NCBI GenBank assembly: GCA_023135545.1
Contig: JAGLSY010000114.1
Coordinates: 1-10,428, forward strand
Length of the DNA stretch: 10,428 nucleotides
Reading direction: 5' to 3'
DNA from: Thermoplasmata archaeon
Lineage (GTDB): Archaea > Thermoplasmatota > Thermoplasmata > SG8-5 > JAGLSY01
Under the pieces are notes generated by a model. It was not told the DNA's origin and searched no databases. It saw nothing but the letters and a program-made list of their open reading frames with translations. Positions within the stretch are counted from its first letter, which is position 1; the number at the start of each line of letters is the position of its first letter. Position numbers and translations under genes: made by a program. Positions 1 to 4,400 of the stretch are shown here, piece after piece.

Positions 1-403
1 CCGGCTTCGGGAATCCGAGCGGCTCTGCACCCATGAACCTGGGCATGAATTCACCATCCTTGTAGCCGAAGGCGAACTTATCGGTGATTATCGAGCCCCA
101 GTAATTGCGCATGTAAGAGCACAGGTCCCTGGGATATCCTTTTACTTCTGCCGCTTCCATGCATTCCAACGAGAGTTCCTTGTCGAAGGCCAGGCTAGCT
201 CCGTAGGGCTCGCTGGTTATCGGGTACACATCATCTCCGAGACCGGCAGGGATCGCATCGAATGTCCAGGCACCACCGGCCCACCTGAGGCCTCCTTTGT
301 CATGGGCTTCCGCATAGTCTTGATAATACTTCATTCTGATATCTTTTGACTTGTTCCAACATTTCAATGGTTCTGTCGGGTATTTTACTTCTGCTTCTAC
401 CAT
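1..403 (-). CDS. bcrB: Benzoyl-CoA reductase subunit B (partial, runs off left edge)
   Basis: This is the N-terminal 134 residues of a protein of the benzoyl-CoA reductase / 2-hydroxyglutaryl-CoA dehydratase D-component family. In class I (ATP-dependent) reductases subunits B and C bind the substrate and an iron-sulfur cluster, and electrons arrive from the ATPase subunits A and D, which are not in this window. The visible part contains stretches I recognise from BcrB/BzdO proteins: KYPTEPLKCW near the start, GGLRWAGGAWTFDAIPAGLG around residues 38-57, and RDLCSYMRNYWGSII around residues 92-106, including a conserved Cys-Ser. The ATG at 403 is chosen because a strong AGGAGG site lies at 412-417, five to eight bases ahead. 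That site overlaps the stop of the upstream bcrC, so the two are probably translationally coupled. The stop codon lies beyond base 1. Confidence 0.9.
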   Translation of the reverse strand, partial: MVEAEVKYPTEPLKCWNKSKDIRMKYYQDYAEAHDKGGLRWAGGAWTFDAIPAGLGDDVYPITSEPYGASLAFDKELSLECMEAAEVKGYPRDLCSYMRNYWGSIITDKFAFGYKDGEFMPRFMGAEPLGFPKP

Positions 404-416
404 ATCATACACCTCC

Positions 417-1538
417 TTAGAATAGATCCTCATCTCCGATTATTTCAAGAAACGCTTCCACCCTTATGCTGAACTGTCCGATAGGTACTGTCACATCGAA
501 CTCGAGGAATAGTGTGGGCACGCCGTTGTCCTCCAGGGCTTTCTTCACCGCAACGAAGTCAAGCTCGTGGGGGTCGCAGAACTTCTGCTGCATGATTATA
601 GCGCCTGCGACATCCCATTCCTTTGCAAGGCTCAGGACATGCGGTATCCGTTTACGTTCCTCCCAATCCTTGGTCGGACATGGGGGCCTGTTGATGTACC
701 TCTTGGAAAGGGCCATCAGCTGGTCCTCTTCCGGAATAACTTGATTCCAGAAATAACGGCTCCCCGTGCAGTGATCGTCTATCACGAACAATCCTCCACG
801 GTTTTCCACCATGTTGAGGAACAAGAGGTCGTCGTCCTCGGAGCCAACTATCATCAGTCTTGTGCCTGAGGGCCTGTCTGTCCTTGACGGGAGTTTAGCC
901 AGCAGCTCCTCAAGAGCCTTGTTGTGGTCTGCCTTGTCCACCATCTGCTGTGCCATGGTTATCTCCATCGCTTCCTCCCCGGAGATTGGTGGGTCGGGTT
1001 CCTTTCGAAGGTCATACAGCTTTCGCATGAGTTCCCTGTTCTTGTTGTAGACCGCTATGGCATTGTCGAGAGCCTCCCGGGTTATTTCCCTGCCAGTCCA
1101 TTCCTCTATCTCCTTAACGAGATCCTCCATCTCCCCTCTCAGGAACTCCGGGGCGTCCTTGCTCTGGATCTTGTGGGGCATTATGAAGAACTTGCTGTAC
1201 TCCACACCTACGTGCTTCTCCCAACTCCAGAATGTCTGCCTTATATGCAAACAGGACTGTGCTATCATTATCCCGCTGAGGTAGTCATACCTGCCCTTCA
1301 GCCCCTGGGCCAGACAATCACGGCAGAAGGGGCAGAACATCGCAAAGATGTGCGGCTCGGTAACATCCTGGGGCTCGTGGCTGCCCAGTATCCGTACCGG
1401 AAGGATGCCTGCTGCGTATAGTATTTCTTCGGGCACGTATGTGCAAAAATAGCCCATTACTTTCCCGCCAGTGCGCTCCTTCCATTCCTTAGCGTATTCA
1501 TGCCTGTTCTTTTCCCATTCCTTGAATTGTTCTATCAT
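417..1538 (-). CDS. bcrC: Benzoyl-CoA reductase subunit C
   Basis: The 373-residue product belongs to the same family as BcrB and closely resembles BcrC/BzdN; the length is normal for that subunit. Recognisable blocks are GYFCTYVPEEILYAAGILPV (about residues 29-48), LGSHEPQDVTEPHIF (51-65), the cysteine group CPFCRDC (69-75) and AQSCLHIRQTF (94-104). The cysteines at 32, 69, 72, 75 and 96 are the likely pool of cluster ligands and conserved residues, although which ones bind iron cannot be read from one sequence. With BcrB it would form the ring-reducing half of benzoyl-CoA reductase, converting benzoyl-CoA to cyclohexa-1,5-diene-1-carbonyl-CoA with a low-potential donor and ATP. It starts at an ATG with only a weak GTGGT-like site ahead, 24 bases after the acetyltransferase stop, which suggests co-transcription. 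Subunits A and D would be expected beyond the left edge. Confidence 0.93.
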   Translation of the reverse strand: MIEQFKEWEKNRHEYAKEWKERTGGKVMGYFCTYVPEEILYAAGILPVRILGSHEPQDVTEPHIFAMFCPFCRDCLAQGLKGRYDYLSGIMIAQSCLHIRQTFWSWEKHVGVEYSKFFIMPHKIQSKDAPEFLRGEMEDLVKEIEEWTGREITREALDNAIAVYNKNRELMRKLYDLRKEPDPPISGEEAMEITMAQQMVDKADHNKALEELLAKLPSRTDRPSGTRLMIVGSEDDDLLFLNMVENRGGLFVIDDHCTGSRYFWNQVIPEEDQLMALSKRYINRPPCPTKDWEERKRIPHVLSLAKEWDVAGAIIMQQKFCDPHELDFVAVKKALEDNGVPTLFLEFDVTVPIGQFSIRVEAFLEIIGDEDLF

Positions 1539-1562
1539 CTATACCACTCTCTTTTCCAATTA

Positions 1563-2009
1563 CTAACTCGATTTATATTCCAGATTAATGAAACTGCTCT
1601 TGTCGAAATCCAGTGATTTGAAGAAGGCAATGAGGTCACCGGTATCCCACTTTATAGTTGTGAAAACATCTTTTATACCTTCGCTCGTGAAATAGGCTAT
1701 CAGTTCCTTGGCCAGTGCTTTGCCTACGCCTTCGCCCATGTTCTTCGGGTCGACCTCCACCAGCTCGATCCAGCCCGACCTCTCAAGGCCGAAGCTCCAT
1801 TCCTTCACTCCCCCTATCATGAAGCCCACGACCTGGCCATTATTTTCTGCGACCAGGCAGGTGTTCGGACTCGCTGCGATGGATGCCGAGAAGAAGTCCT
1901 CCACGGCGAATCCTATGTCCGTAAGCCCTTCCCTCAGAACCTTCCTGTGGATGTCCACAGCCTGCCCGATGTCCTTGTCTTCCATCTTTCTAACGATTAT
2001 GCCAGTCAA
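1563..2009 (-). CDS. GNAT-family N-acetyltransferase in the bcr operon
   Basis: The 148-residue protein has the GNAT fold: an N-terminal beta strand and helices (residues 4-35), a central strand pair (51-66, CLVAENNGQVVGFMIGG), then motif A at about 81-100, IELVEVDPKNMGEGVGKALA, which is the acetyl-CoA pyrophosphate loop. The usual Gln/Arg at the start of that loop appears to be Met91, while the Gly-x-Gly (94-96) is kept. The start is a TTG at 2009, supported by an AGGAGG at 2017-2022 seven bases ahead; an internal Met at residue 9 is a less likely alternative. It begins 13 bases after the DUF2080 gene stops and ends 24 bases before bcrC. The substrate is unknown. Protein-lysine acetylation of an acyl-CoA ligase, acetylation of a small aromatic (as reported for BadL of Rhodopseudomonas), or a toxin role are all open. 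Confidence 0.85.
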   Translation of the reverse strand: MTGIIVRKMEDKDIGQAVDIHRKVLREGLTDIGFAVEDFFSASIAASPNTCLVAENNGQVVGFMIGGVKEWSFGLERSGWIELVEVDPKNMGEGVGKALAKELIAYFTSEGIKDVFTTIKWDTGDLIAFFKSLDFDKSSFINLEYKSS

Positions 2010-2022
2010 ATTTCAACCTCCT

Positions 2023-2166
2023 TCAATCTATCCTGATTATCTTCACCTTCTTTCCTATCCAATCAGGAGGAAGATATATGCGGCCGCTGTTGCCGCTCTT
2101 CTTGACGTCTTTCTCTATCATTTCCCTGCCGTAGACCTCGAACTTCGATTGGGGATCTTTTTCCAT
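2023..2166 (-). CDS. DUF2080 (COG3466) small AbrB-like protein
   Basis: This 47-residue gene reads MEKDPQSKFEVYGREM at its start and ends GKKVKIIRID. The core EMIEKDVKKSGNSGRIYLPP (residues 15-34) followed by DWIGKKVKIIRID is typical of the archaeal DUF2080 'putative transposon-encoded' proteins and resembles the GNSGRVYLP strand-turn of SpoVT/AbrB/MazE-type DNA-binding domains. A DNA-binding role is therefore plausible but inferred. The ATG at 2166 follows a GGTGGAGG ribosome site at 2169-2176. Its TGA lies just ahead of the ribosome site of the GNAT gene, so translation is probably coupled. The promoter overlaps a 34-base imperfect inverted repeat. No transposase is visible nearby, so the family's transposon label does not explain its presence here; it may be the regulator of the acetyltransferase-bcr operon. 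Confidence 0.75.
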   Translation of the reverse strand: MEKDPQSKFEVYGREMIEKDVKKSGNSGRIYLPPDWIGKKVKIIRID

Positions 2167-2192
2167 AGCCTCCACCACACACAAAAACTACA

Positions 2193-2226
2193 ATGTAGCT
2201 ATAAAGTGGATATACTATAACTACAT
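2193..2226. promoter_or_regulatory. Inverted repeat overlapping divergent TATA elements (candidate operator)
   Basis: The left arm ATGTAGCTATA (2193-2203) and the right arm TATAACTACAT (2216-2226) are reverse complements with one mismatch, separated by 12 bases. On the minus strand the elements CTTTATAGC (about 2199-2207) and GTTTATAATG (2224-2233) look like archaeal TATA boxes for the DUF2080-GNAT-bcr operon; the first would give a leader of about 12 bases carrying the GGTGGAGG site. On the plus strand TATAAA at 2200-2205 would serve the small zinc-ribbon ORF starting at 2241. Protein binding here would block the basal factors in both directions. The binding protein is not known; the DUF2080 product is the first candidate. 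Confidence 0.5.
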
Positions 2227-2240
2227 TATAAACCTTTTTG

Positions 2241-2357
2241 ATGATGGATTCCGTTTCGTTATGGTTGAAAGCTATCATTCCATCGCCAAACTCAAAATTC
2301 TGTACCAATTGTAGAACGAATAACCCGCCCACAAATAATTACTGTGGACAATGCTAG
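2241..2357 (+). CDS. Tiny zinc-ribbon ORF, possibly a truncated relative of the 2757 gene
   Basis: A 38-codon frame opens at ATG 2241 (a second ATG follows at 2244) and ends with TAG at 2355-2357. Its C-terminal half is a four-cysteine knuckle: C21-x2-C24, then ten residues, C35-x2-C38, the last cysteine being the final residue. The C-x2-C-x10-C-x2-C spacing and the TN-x-YC stretch match the zinc ribbon of the protein encoded at 2757-3008, but the ribbon-helix-helix part of that protein is absent. A plus-strand TATA-like element at 2200-2205 sits at about the right distance. No good ribosome site precedes it. It could be a real micro-protein or the remnant of a decayed paralogue. Confidence 0.35.
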   Translation: MMDSVSLWLKAIIPSPNSKFCTNCRTNNPPTNNYCGQC

Positions 2358-2399
2358 GAATTATTGTAGTGGCGTCAATCATTAAAGATAGTGAGATAC

Positions 2400-2564
2400 T
2401 TATTTACTCTCTTTTTCTTCCTGGTCTTTTACGATTCTAACACATCGATTTATTGCATTAGAAATACTGCCGAACCTGTCTTTTTCCATTTGATCTTCAA
2501 TCCACATTAGCAAATCGGGCTTTAATCGAACTGACATGGATTTGCTTTTTTCCCTTTGACTCAT
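2400..2564 (-). CDS. Ribbon-helix-helix (CopG/ParD-like) DNA-binding protein
   Basis: A 54-residue protein with the classic ribbon-helix-helix plan: a basic N-terminus, a short strand KSMSVRLK (residues 8-15), helix A from PDLLMWIEDQMEKD (16-29), a turn, and helix B SISNAINRCVRIV (33-45), then a charged tail. Strand residues from two chains would pair and enter the DNA major groove. It starts at ATG 2564. A TATA box (TTTTATAT, reverse complement of 2583-2592) lies about 24 bases ahead, so the transcript is probably leaderless, in line with no ribosome site being seen. No toxin gene lies beside it, so it is more safely called a small regulator or orphan antitoxin-like protein. Base composition is A/T-rich, like the rest of the 2180-4390 stretch and unlike the catabolic genes. 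Confidence 0.75.
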   Translation of the reverse strand: MSQREKSKSMSVRLKPDLLMWIEDQMEKDRFGSISNAINRCVRIVKDQEEKESK

Positions 2565-2581
2565 TAGTCTAGTTATAGAAA

Positions 2582-2594
2582 ACTGATATAAAAT
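2582..2594 (-). promoter_or_regulatory. TATA box of the ribbon-helix-helix gene
   Basis: Read on the minus strand the element is CATTTTATATCAG, centred about 24 bases ahead of the ATG at 2564. That spacing predicts transcription starting at or next to the start codon, a leaderless message as is common in archaea. The wider gap 2565-2756 is strongly A/T-rich and holds no other gene I can support. Confidence 0.5.
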
Positions 2595-2690
2595 GATTTT
2601 ATCGATGTTGTATTCAAAATAAACTATTTTAATTGTTTTTAAATATAAAAGATTACATTTAGTTGTGAAATATTATTTTTGCTCACAAGC

Positions 2691-2747
2691 ATTTAAATAA
2701 AAATCGCGTGATTATGTTACAAAGTTACAAGATTACAAAGTTACAGG
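2691..2747 (+). promoter_or_regulatory. Promoter and four 8-base tandem repeats ahead of the 2757 gene
   Basis: TTTAAATA at about 2692-2699 is a likely TATA box, predicting a start near 2720. From 2716 to 2747 four 8-base units follow without gaps: GTTACAAA, GTTACAAG, ATTACAAA, GTTACAGG. The last unit runs into the AGGAG ribosome site of the gene at 2757. The array therefore covers the transcript start and leader, where a bound protein would block transcription or translation. Autoregulation by the ribbon-helix-helix protein it precedes is an inference; such proteins often bind short tandem sites. Confidence 0.5.
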
Positions 2748-2756
2748 AGATATTAA

Positions 2757-3008
2757 ATGAACTATCCCACAGGAACAATAAGAATCGATTTTGACAATTA
2801 TACCTTATTGAAGAGATTGTCAAGGAAGTACGACCTTTCTATTGCATCTTTGATGATGATGGCTTTGGGAGAGATAGACGATTGGGATAGATTAGTGAAA
2901 ACGTATTGGATTATTTGTAAATTTTGTGGAAAGGCTAACAATCGTACTAATATGTACTGCATTGAGTGTAAAACAGACCTTGGTACAAATAGAGTTAGAA
3001 CAAGATAA
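2757..3008 (+). CDS. Ribbon-helix-helix / zinc-ribbon fusion protein
   Basis: An 83-residue protein with two small parts. Residues 6-37 (GTIRIDFDNYTLLKRLSRKY then SIASLMMMALG) have the strand-helix-helix pattern of a ribbon-helix-helix domain, here more hydrophobic and less basic than usual. Residues 54-71 form a zinc ribbon, C54-x2-C57 and C68-x2-C71, followed by a basic tail. The likely role is DNA or RNA binding with the zinc ribbon mediating contacts, but no specific function is recognised. The ATG at 2757 follows an AGGAGAT ribosome site by about seven bases. Four tandem 8-base repeats cover its leader. Its stop codon ends one base before the tRNA-like sequence, an unusually tight junction. 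It is A/T-rich like its neighbours. Confidence 0.65.
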   Translation: MNYPTGTIRIDFDNYTLLKRLSRKYDLSIASLMMMALGEIDDWDRLVKTYWIICKFCGKANNRTNMYCIECKTDLGTNRVRTR

Positions 3009-3009
3009 T

Positions 3010-3086
3010 GGGCAGGTAGTGTAGTCAGGACATCACGTTGGCGAACGAAGCCTCTGACCAGGATTCAAATTCCTGCCTGCCCTCCA
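3010..3086 (+). tRNA. tRNA-like sequence with abnormal anticodon arm (possible pseudo-tRNA), CCA encoded
   Basis: Bases 3010-3016 (GGGCAGG) pair perfectly with 3076-3082 (CCTGCCC) as an acceptor stem, followed by discriminator T3083 and an encoded CCA. The T arm is perfect: CAGGA 3059-3063, loop TTCAAAT, TCCTG 3071-3075. T3017-A3018 fill positions 8-9. A D arm can be drawn with GTG 3019-3021 against CAC 3034-3036 and a loop holding A14, R15 and GG at 18-19. The 74-base body is the right length without an intron. The anticodon arm fails: only GGC/GCC (3040-3042 with 3050-3052) pair around a seven-base loop GAACGAA, with two mismatches below, and position 33 is A rather than U. A naive reading would be anticodon ACG (Arg), which is not trustworthy. 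It may be a pseudogene, an integration-site remnant, or an unusual tRNA. Confidence 0.5.
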
Positions 3087-3161
3087 CCTTATGAGGTAAT
3101 AGGTGCTTCAAATATAATAAATTACTTCTATCATTCCACCTCAAACTCCTTCTCCCATTCG

Positions 3162-3204
3162 AGAGCCACTTACGGGTTCTCCCTCGGCTCTTTTATCGTT
3201 TTAT
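3162..3204 (+). terminator. Possible hairpin and T-rich terminator after the tRNA-like sequence
   Basis: AGAGCC (3162-3167) pairs with GGCTCT (3186-3191), and an inner GGG/CCC pair (3174-3176 with 3181-3183) closes a TTCT loop. The stem is followed directly by TTTTATCGTTTTAT. The arrangement fits a factor-independent or T-tract-driven end of plus-strand transcription, but archaeal terminators need no hairpin and the structure is modest. The rest of 3087-3288 holds no gene I can support. Confidence 0.3.
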
Positions 3205-3288
3205 CTATCAAATCACCCCTTCGACCACAATGAAACGGAGCCTTGATGGTGAGATGAGAGTTGACAATCACCTGTGAGCTGCCAAAAT

Positions 3289-3297
3289 ATTTTATAT
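3289..3297 (+). promoter_or_regulatory. TATA box of the dodecin gene
   Basis: ATTTTATAT within AAAATATTTTATATCC lies about 25 bases ahead of a predicted start near 3319. That gives a leader of roughly 13 bases, just enough to include the GGAGGG ribosome site at 3319-3324 and to exclude the upstream TTG (3308) and the ATG at 3317 as starts. Confidence 0.5.
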
Positions 3298-3331
3298 CCT
3301 TTAAGCATTGTCTAATATGGAGGGAATAGAA

Positions 3332-3544
3332 ATGCCAAATAGTGTTTATAAAATCATCGAGCTGGTGGGTTCATCTTCAACAAGCTGGGAGGAGGCAACG
3401 AACAATGCTGTTGTCAAAGCTTCCCAAAGCCTGCGTGACCTTCGCATCTGTGAAGTTGTTAAACTTGACACGAAGATAGAAGATGGCAAAATAGTCGCGT
3501 ACCGAGCCCGTGTCCAGCTCTCATTCAAATATGGAAATGAATGA
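3332..3544 (+). CDS. Dodecin, flavin-binding storage/buffer protein
   Basis: The 70-residue product is a clear dodecin: VYKIIELVGSSSTSWEEATN at residues 5-24, a helix AVVKASQSLRDLRICEVVKL, and the final strands GKIVAYRARVQLSFKY. Dodecins form hollow dodecamers that bind flavins (or CoA in some bacteria) and protect or buffer them; the length is normal. The tryptophan in the TSW segment corresponds to the residue that stacks on the bound flavin. The start at 3332 is preferred because GGAGGG lies about seven bases ahead and the TATA box predicts a transcript beginning near 3319; longer starts at 3308 (TTG) and 3317 (ATG) add a tail unlike the family. It stands alone, with its own promoter, in the A/T-rich stretch. 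A link to the flavin or CoA chemistry of the surrounding catabolic genes is possible but not shown. Confidence 0.9.
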   Translation: MPNSVYKIIELVGSSSTSWEEATNNAVVKASQSLRDLRICEVVKLDTKIEDGKIVAYRARVQLSFKYGNE

Positions 3545-3669
3545 GTAACATAGATGAGATAAGTTAGGGTGCAATGAGTTATTACAGCGTGAGGCTTATC
3601 ATTAATGTCTCATTGTATGGGACTTAGACTGGCTGAGGTTGTGTGCCCGTTTCTAATGTGCAGGAAAAA

Positions 3670-3687
3670 GGGTTGTCGGGTTGTCGG
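3670..3687 (+). repeat. Short tandem repeat GGGTTGTC x2
   Basis: Two perfect copies of GGGTTGTC (3670-3677 and 3678-3685) are followed by a partial third (GG, then TTTG). They lie in the gap 3545-3778, about 60 bases ahead of the TATA box of the next gene, so they could be an upstream regulator site or simply slippage. The rest of this gap holds no gene that I can support. Confidence 0.4.
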
Positions 3688-3727
3688 TTTGAAATGAATT
3701 AAAAAATAACTAATTAATGCTTTCAAA

Positions 3728-3741
3728 AATATTTATAAATA
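3728..3741 (+). promoter_or_regulatory. TATA box of the 3779 gene
   Basis: ATATTTATAAAT lies about 25 bases ahead of a predicted start near 3761, which would give a leader of about 18 bases including the GGTGAGG ribosome site (3768-3774). A second TATA-like stretch, TATATAATAG at 3751-3760, would imply a leaderless transcript and is less consistent with the ribosome site. Confidence 0.45.
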
Positions 3742-3778
3742 TTGTGGATGTATATAATAGGGCTAGAGGTGAGGAAAT

Positions 3779-4123
3779 ATGAAAAGAAAATCACGAATAC
3801 AGCATTATATTATCACATTGATATTGGAGGCTAATTCTGATAGAATATTAAGATCCACGCTTATAAACATGTGTCGAAATAATGCACCAAACTTTGACAT
3901 AGAATACAAACATAAGAGTATAATGAAGGAAATAAAATACCTCATTGATGATGCAGGTTATATTAAATGCATACAAAACAAAATTCCATTAGCGGATATC
4001 AACAAATACCCTGATAAATCAATTATTTCTTCTAATGGTGCAGATGATCCAGTGCTATCGGTGACTCCAGAAGGTGAGGGGTTTTATAAGAACGCATCCG
4101 TTAAATGCAAACGGATAAAATAA
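3779..4123 (+). CDS. Hypothetical protein, possible winged-helix domain
   Basis: I do not recognise a named family. The 114-residue product is basic at its N-terminus (MKRKSRIQHY), then a helix IITLILEANSDRILRSTLIN, a helix with YKHKSIMKEIKYLIDDAGYI (about residues 43-62) and near the end LSVTPEGEGFYKN (92-104). The order helix - helix - 'YLIDDAGYIK' - strand with 'L-x-VTPEGE-x-F' is what archaeal winged-helix regulators look like, where the last segment is the wing strand leading to the final helix. This is a pattern-based guess. The ATG at 3779 follows a good GGTGAGG site. It is A/T-rich, has its own TATA box, and its stop abuts the stop of the convergent ribbon-helix-helix frame at 4124. 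Confidence 0.6.
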   Translation: MKRKSRIQHYIITLILEANSDRILRSTLINMCRNNAPNFDIEYKHKSIMKEIKYLIDDAGYIKCIQNKIPLADINKYPDKSIISSNGADDPVLSVTPEGEGFYKNASVKCKRIK

Positions 4124-4293
4124 TTATTCTTTTTCGTTTCTAGTAGGTTTATTTGATTCAATTTCTTCGATTCTTCTGCGAATAGCTTCCTTAACAAACT
4201 CAGAGACACTTACATAACCCAGTTCTTTTCTTTCCTCAATGAAGGGTGCAGTCCAGATTGGAATTCGCTTCTTTGTCTTCTTATATTAACCAC
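4124..4293 (-). pseudogene. Ribbon-helix-helix gene, apparently frameshifted near its start
   Basis: The open frame ending at TAA 4124-4126 reads back to a stop at 4286-4288 without any ATG, GTG or good start. Within it KKRIPIWTAPFIEERKELG (residues 5-23 of the frame) and YVSVSEFVKEAIRRRIEEIE (24-43) are a typical archaeal ribbon-helix-helix domain. In another frame a GTG at 4291-4293 opens MVNIRRQRSEF, which would join naturally to the basic start of the domain if one base were gained or lost around 4265-4275. The simplest reading is a frameshift by mutation or sequencing error; use of a rare start codon such as ATT is the alternative. It is convergent with the 3779 gene. Confidence 0.45.
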
Positions 4294-4330
4294 AAACAGT
4301 TCCCCGAGTCAGAAAGGGGCATAGGCATAA

Positions 4331-4340
4331 CTTAATATAA
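4331..4340 (+). promoter_or_regulatory. Likely TATA box of the SDR-thiolase-DUF35 operon
   Basis: CTTAATATAA is the best TATA-like element ahead of the operon and predicts a start near 4360 with a leader of about 40-50 bases. A second A/T stretch, AAAATATT near 4381-4388, would predict a start close to the ATG at 4410. The sequence does not decide between them. Confidence 0.35.
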
Positions 4341-4400
4341 GGAAAATGATATGTTCTAAAACCCAGTCTGGCAAACAAAATAAAATATTGACTGGTGGGG

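Noticed and set aside
924..1421. Plus-strand 165-codon frame opposite bcrC.
   Set aside because: It is the antisense shadow of bcrC, whose protein sequence is clearly conserved; no ribosome site or domain supports it.
2023..2226. Insertion sequence suggested by the 'transposon-encoded' label of DUF2080 and the nearby inverted repeat.
   Set aside because: The repeat arms are 12 bases apart and sit in a promoter, no transposase or target-site duplication is present, and the gene is tightly coupled to the GNAT gene.
2063..2332. Minus-strand 89-codon frame across the inverted repeat and the DUF2080 gene.
   Set aside because: It runs in another frame through the well supported DUF2080 gene and the promoter, and its sequence has no family-like features.
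2560..2760. Possible CRISPR or replication-origin-like repeat region because of high A/T and short repeats.
   Set aside because: The 8-base units are contiguous without spacers and limited to 32 bases, and no cas, orc1/cdc6 or origin-box sequences are seen.
3167..3271. Minus-strand frame starting at a GTG (3271) of 33 codons ending ENP and a stop, continuing in frame as VALEWEKEFEVE to a second stop at about 3131.
   Set aside because: No recognised domain, no ATG, and it overlaps the hairpin region. It could be a relic of a gene, but composition and length do not separate it from chance.
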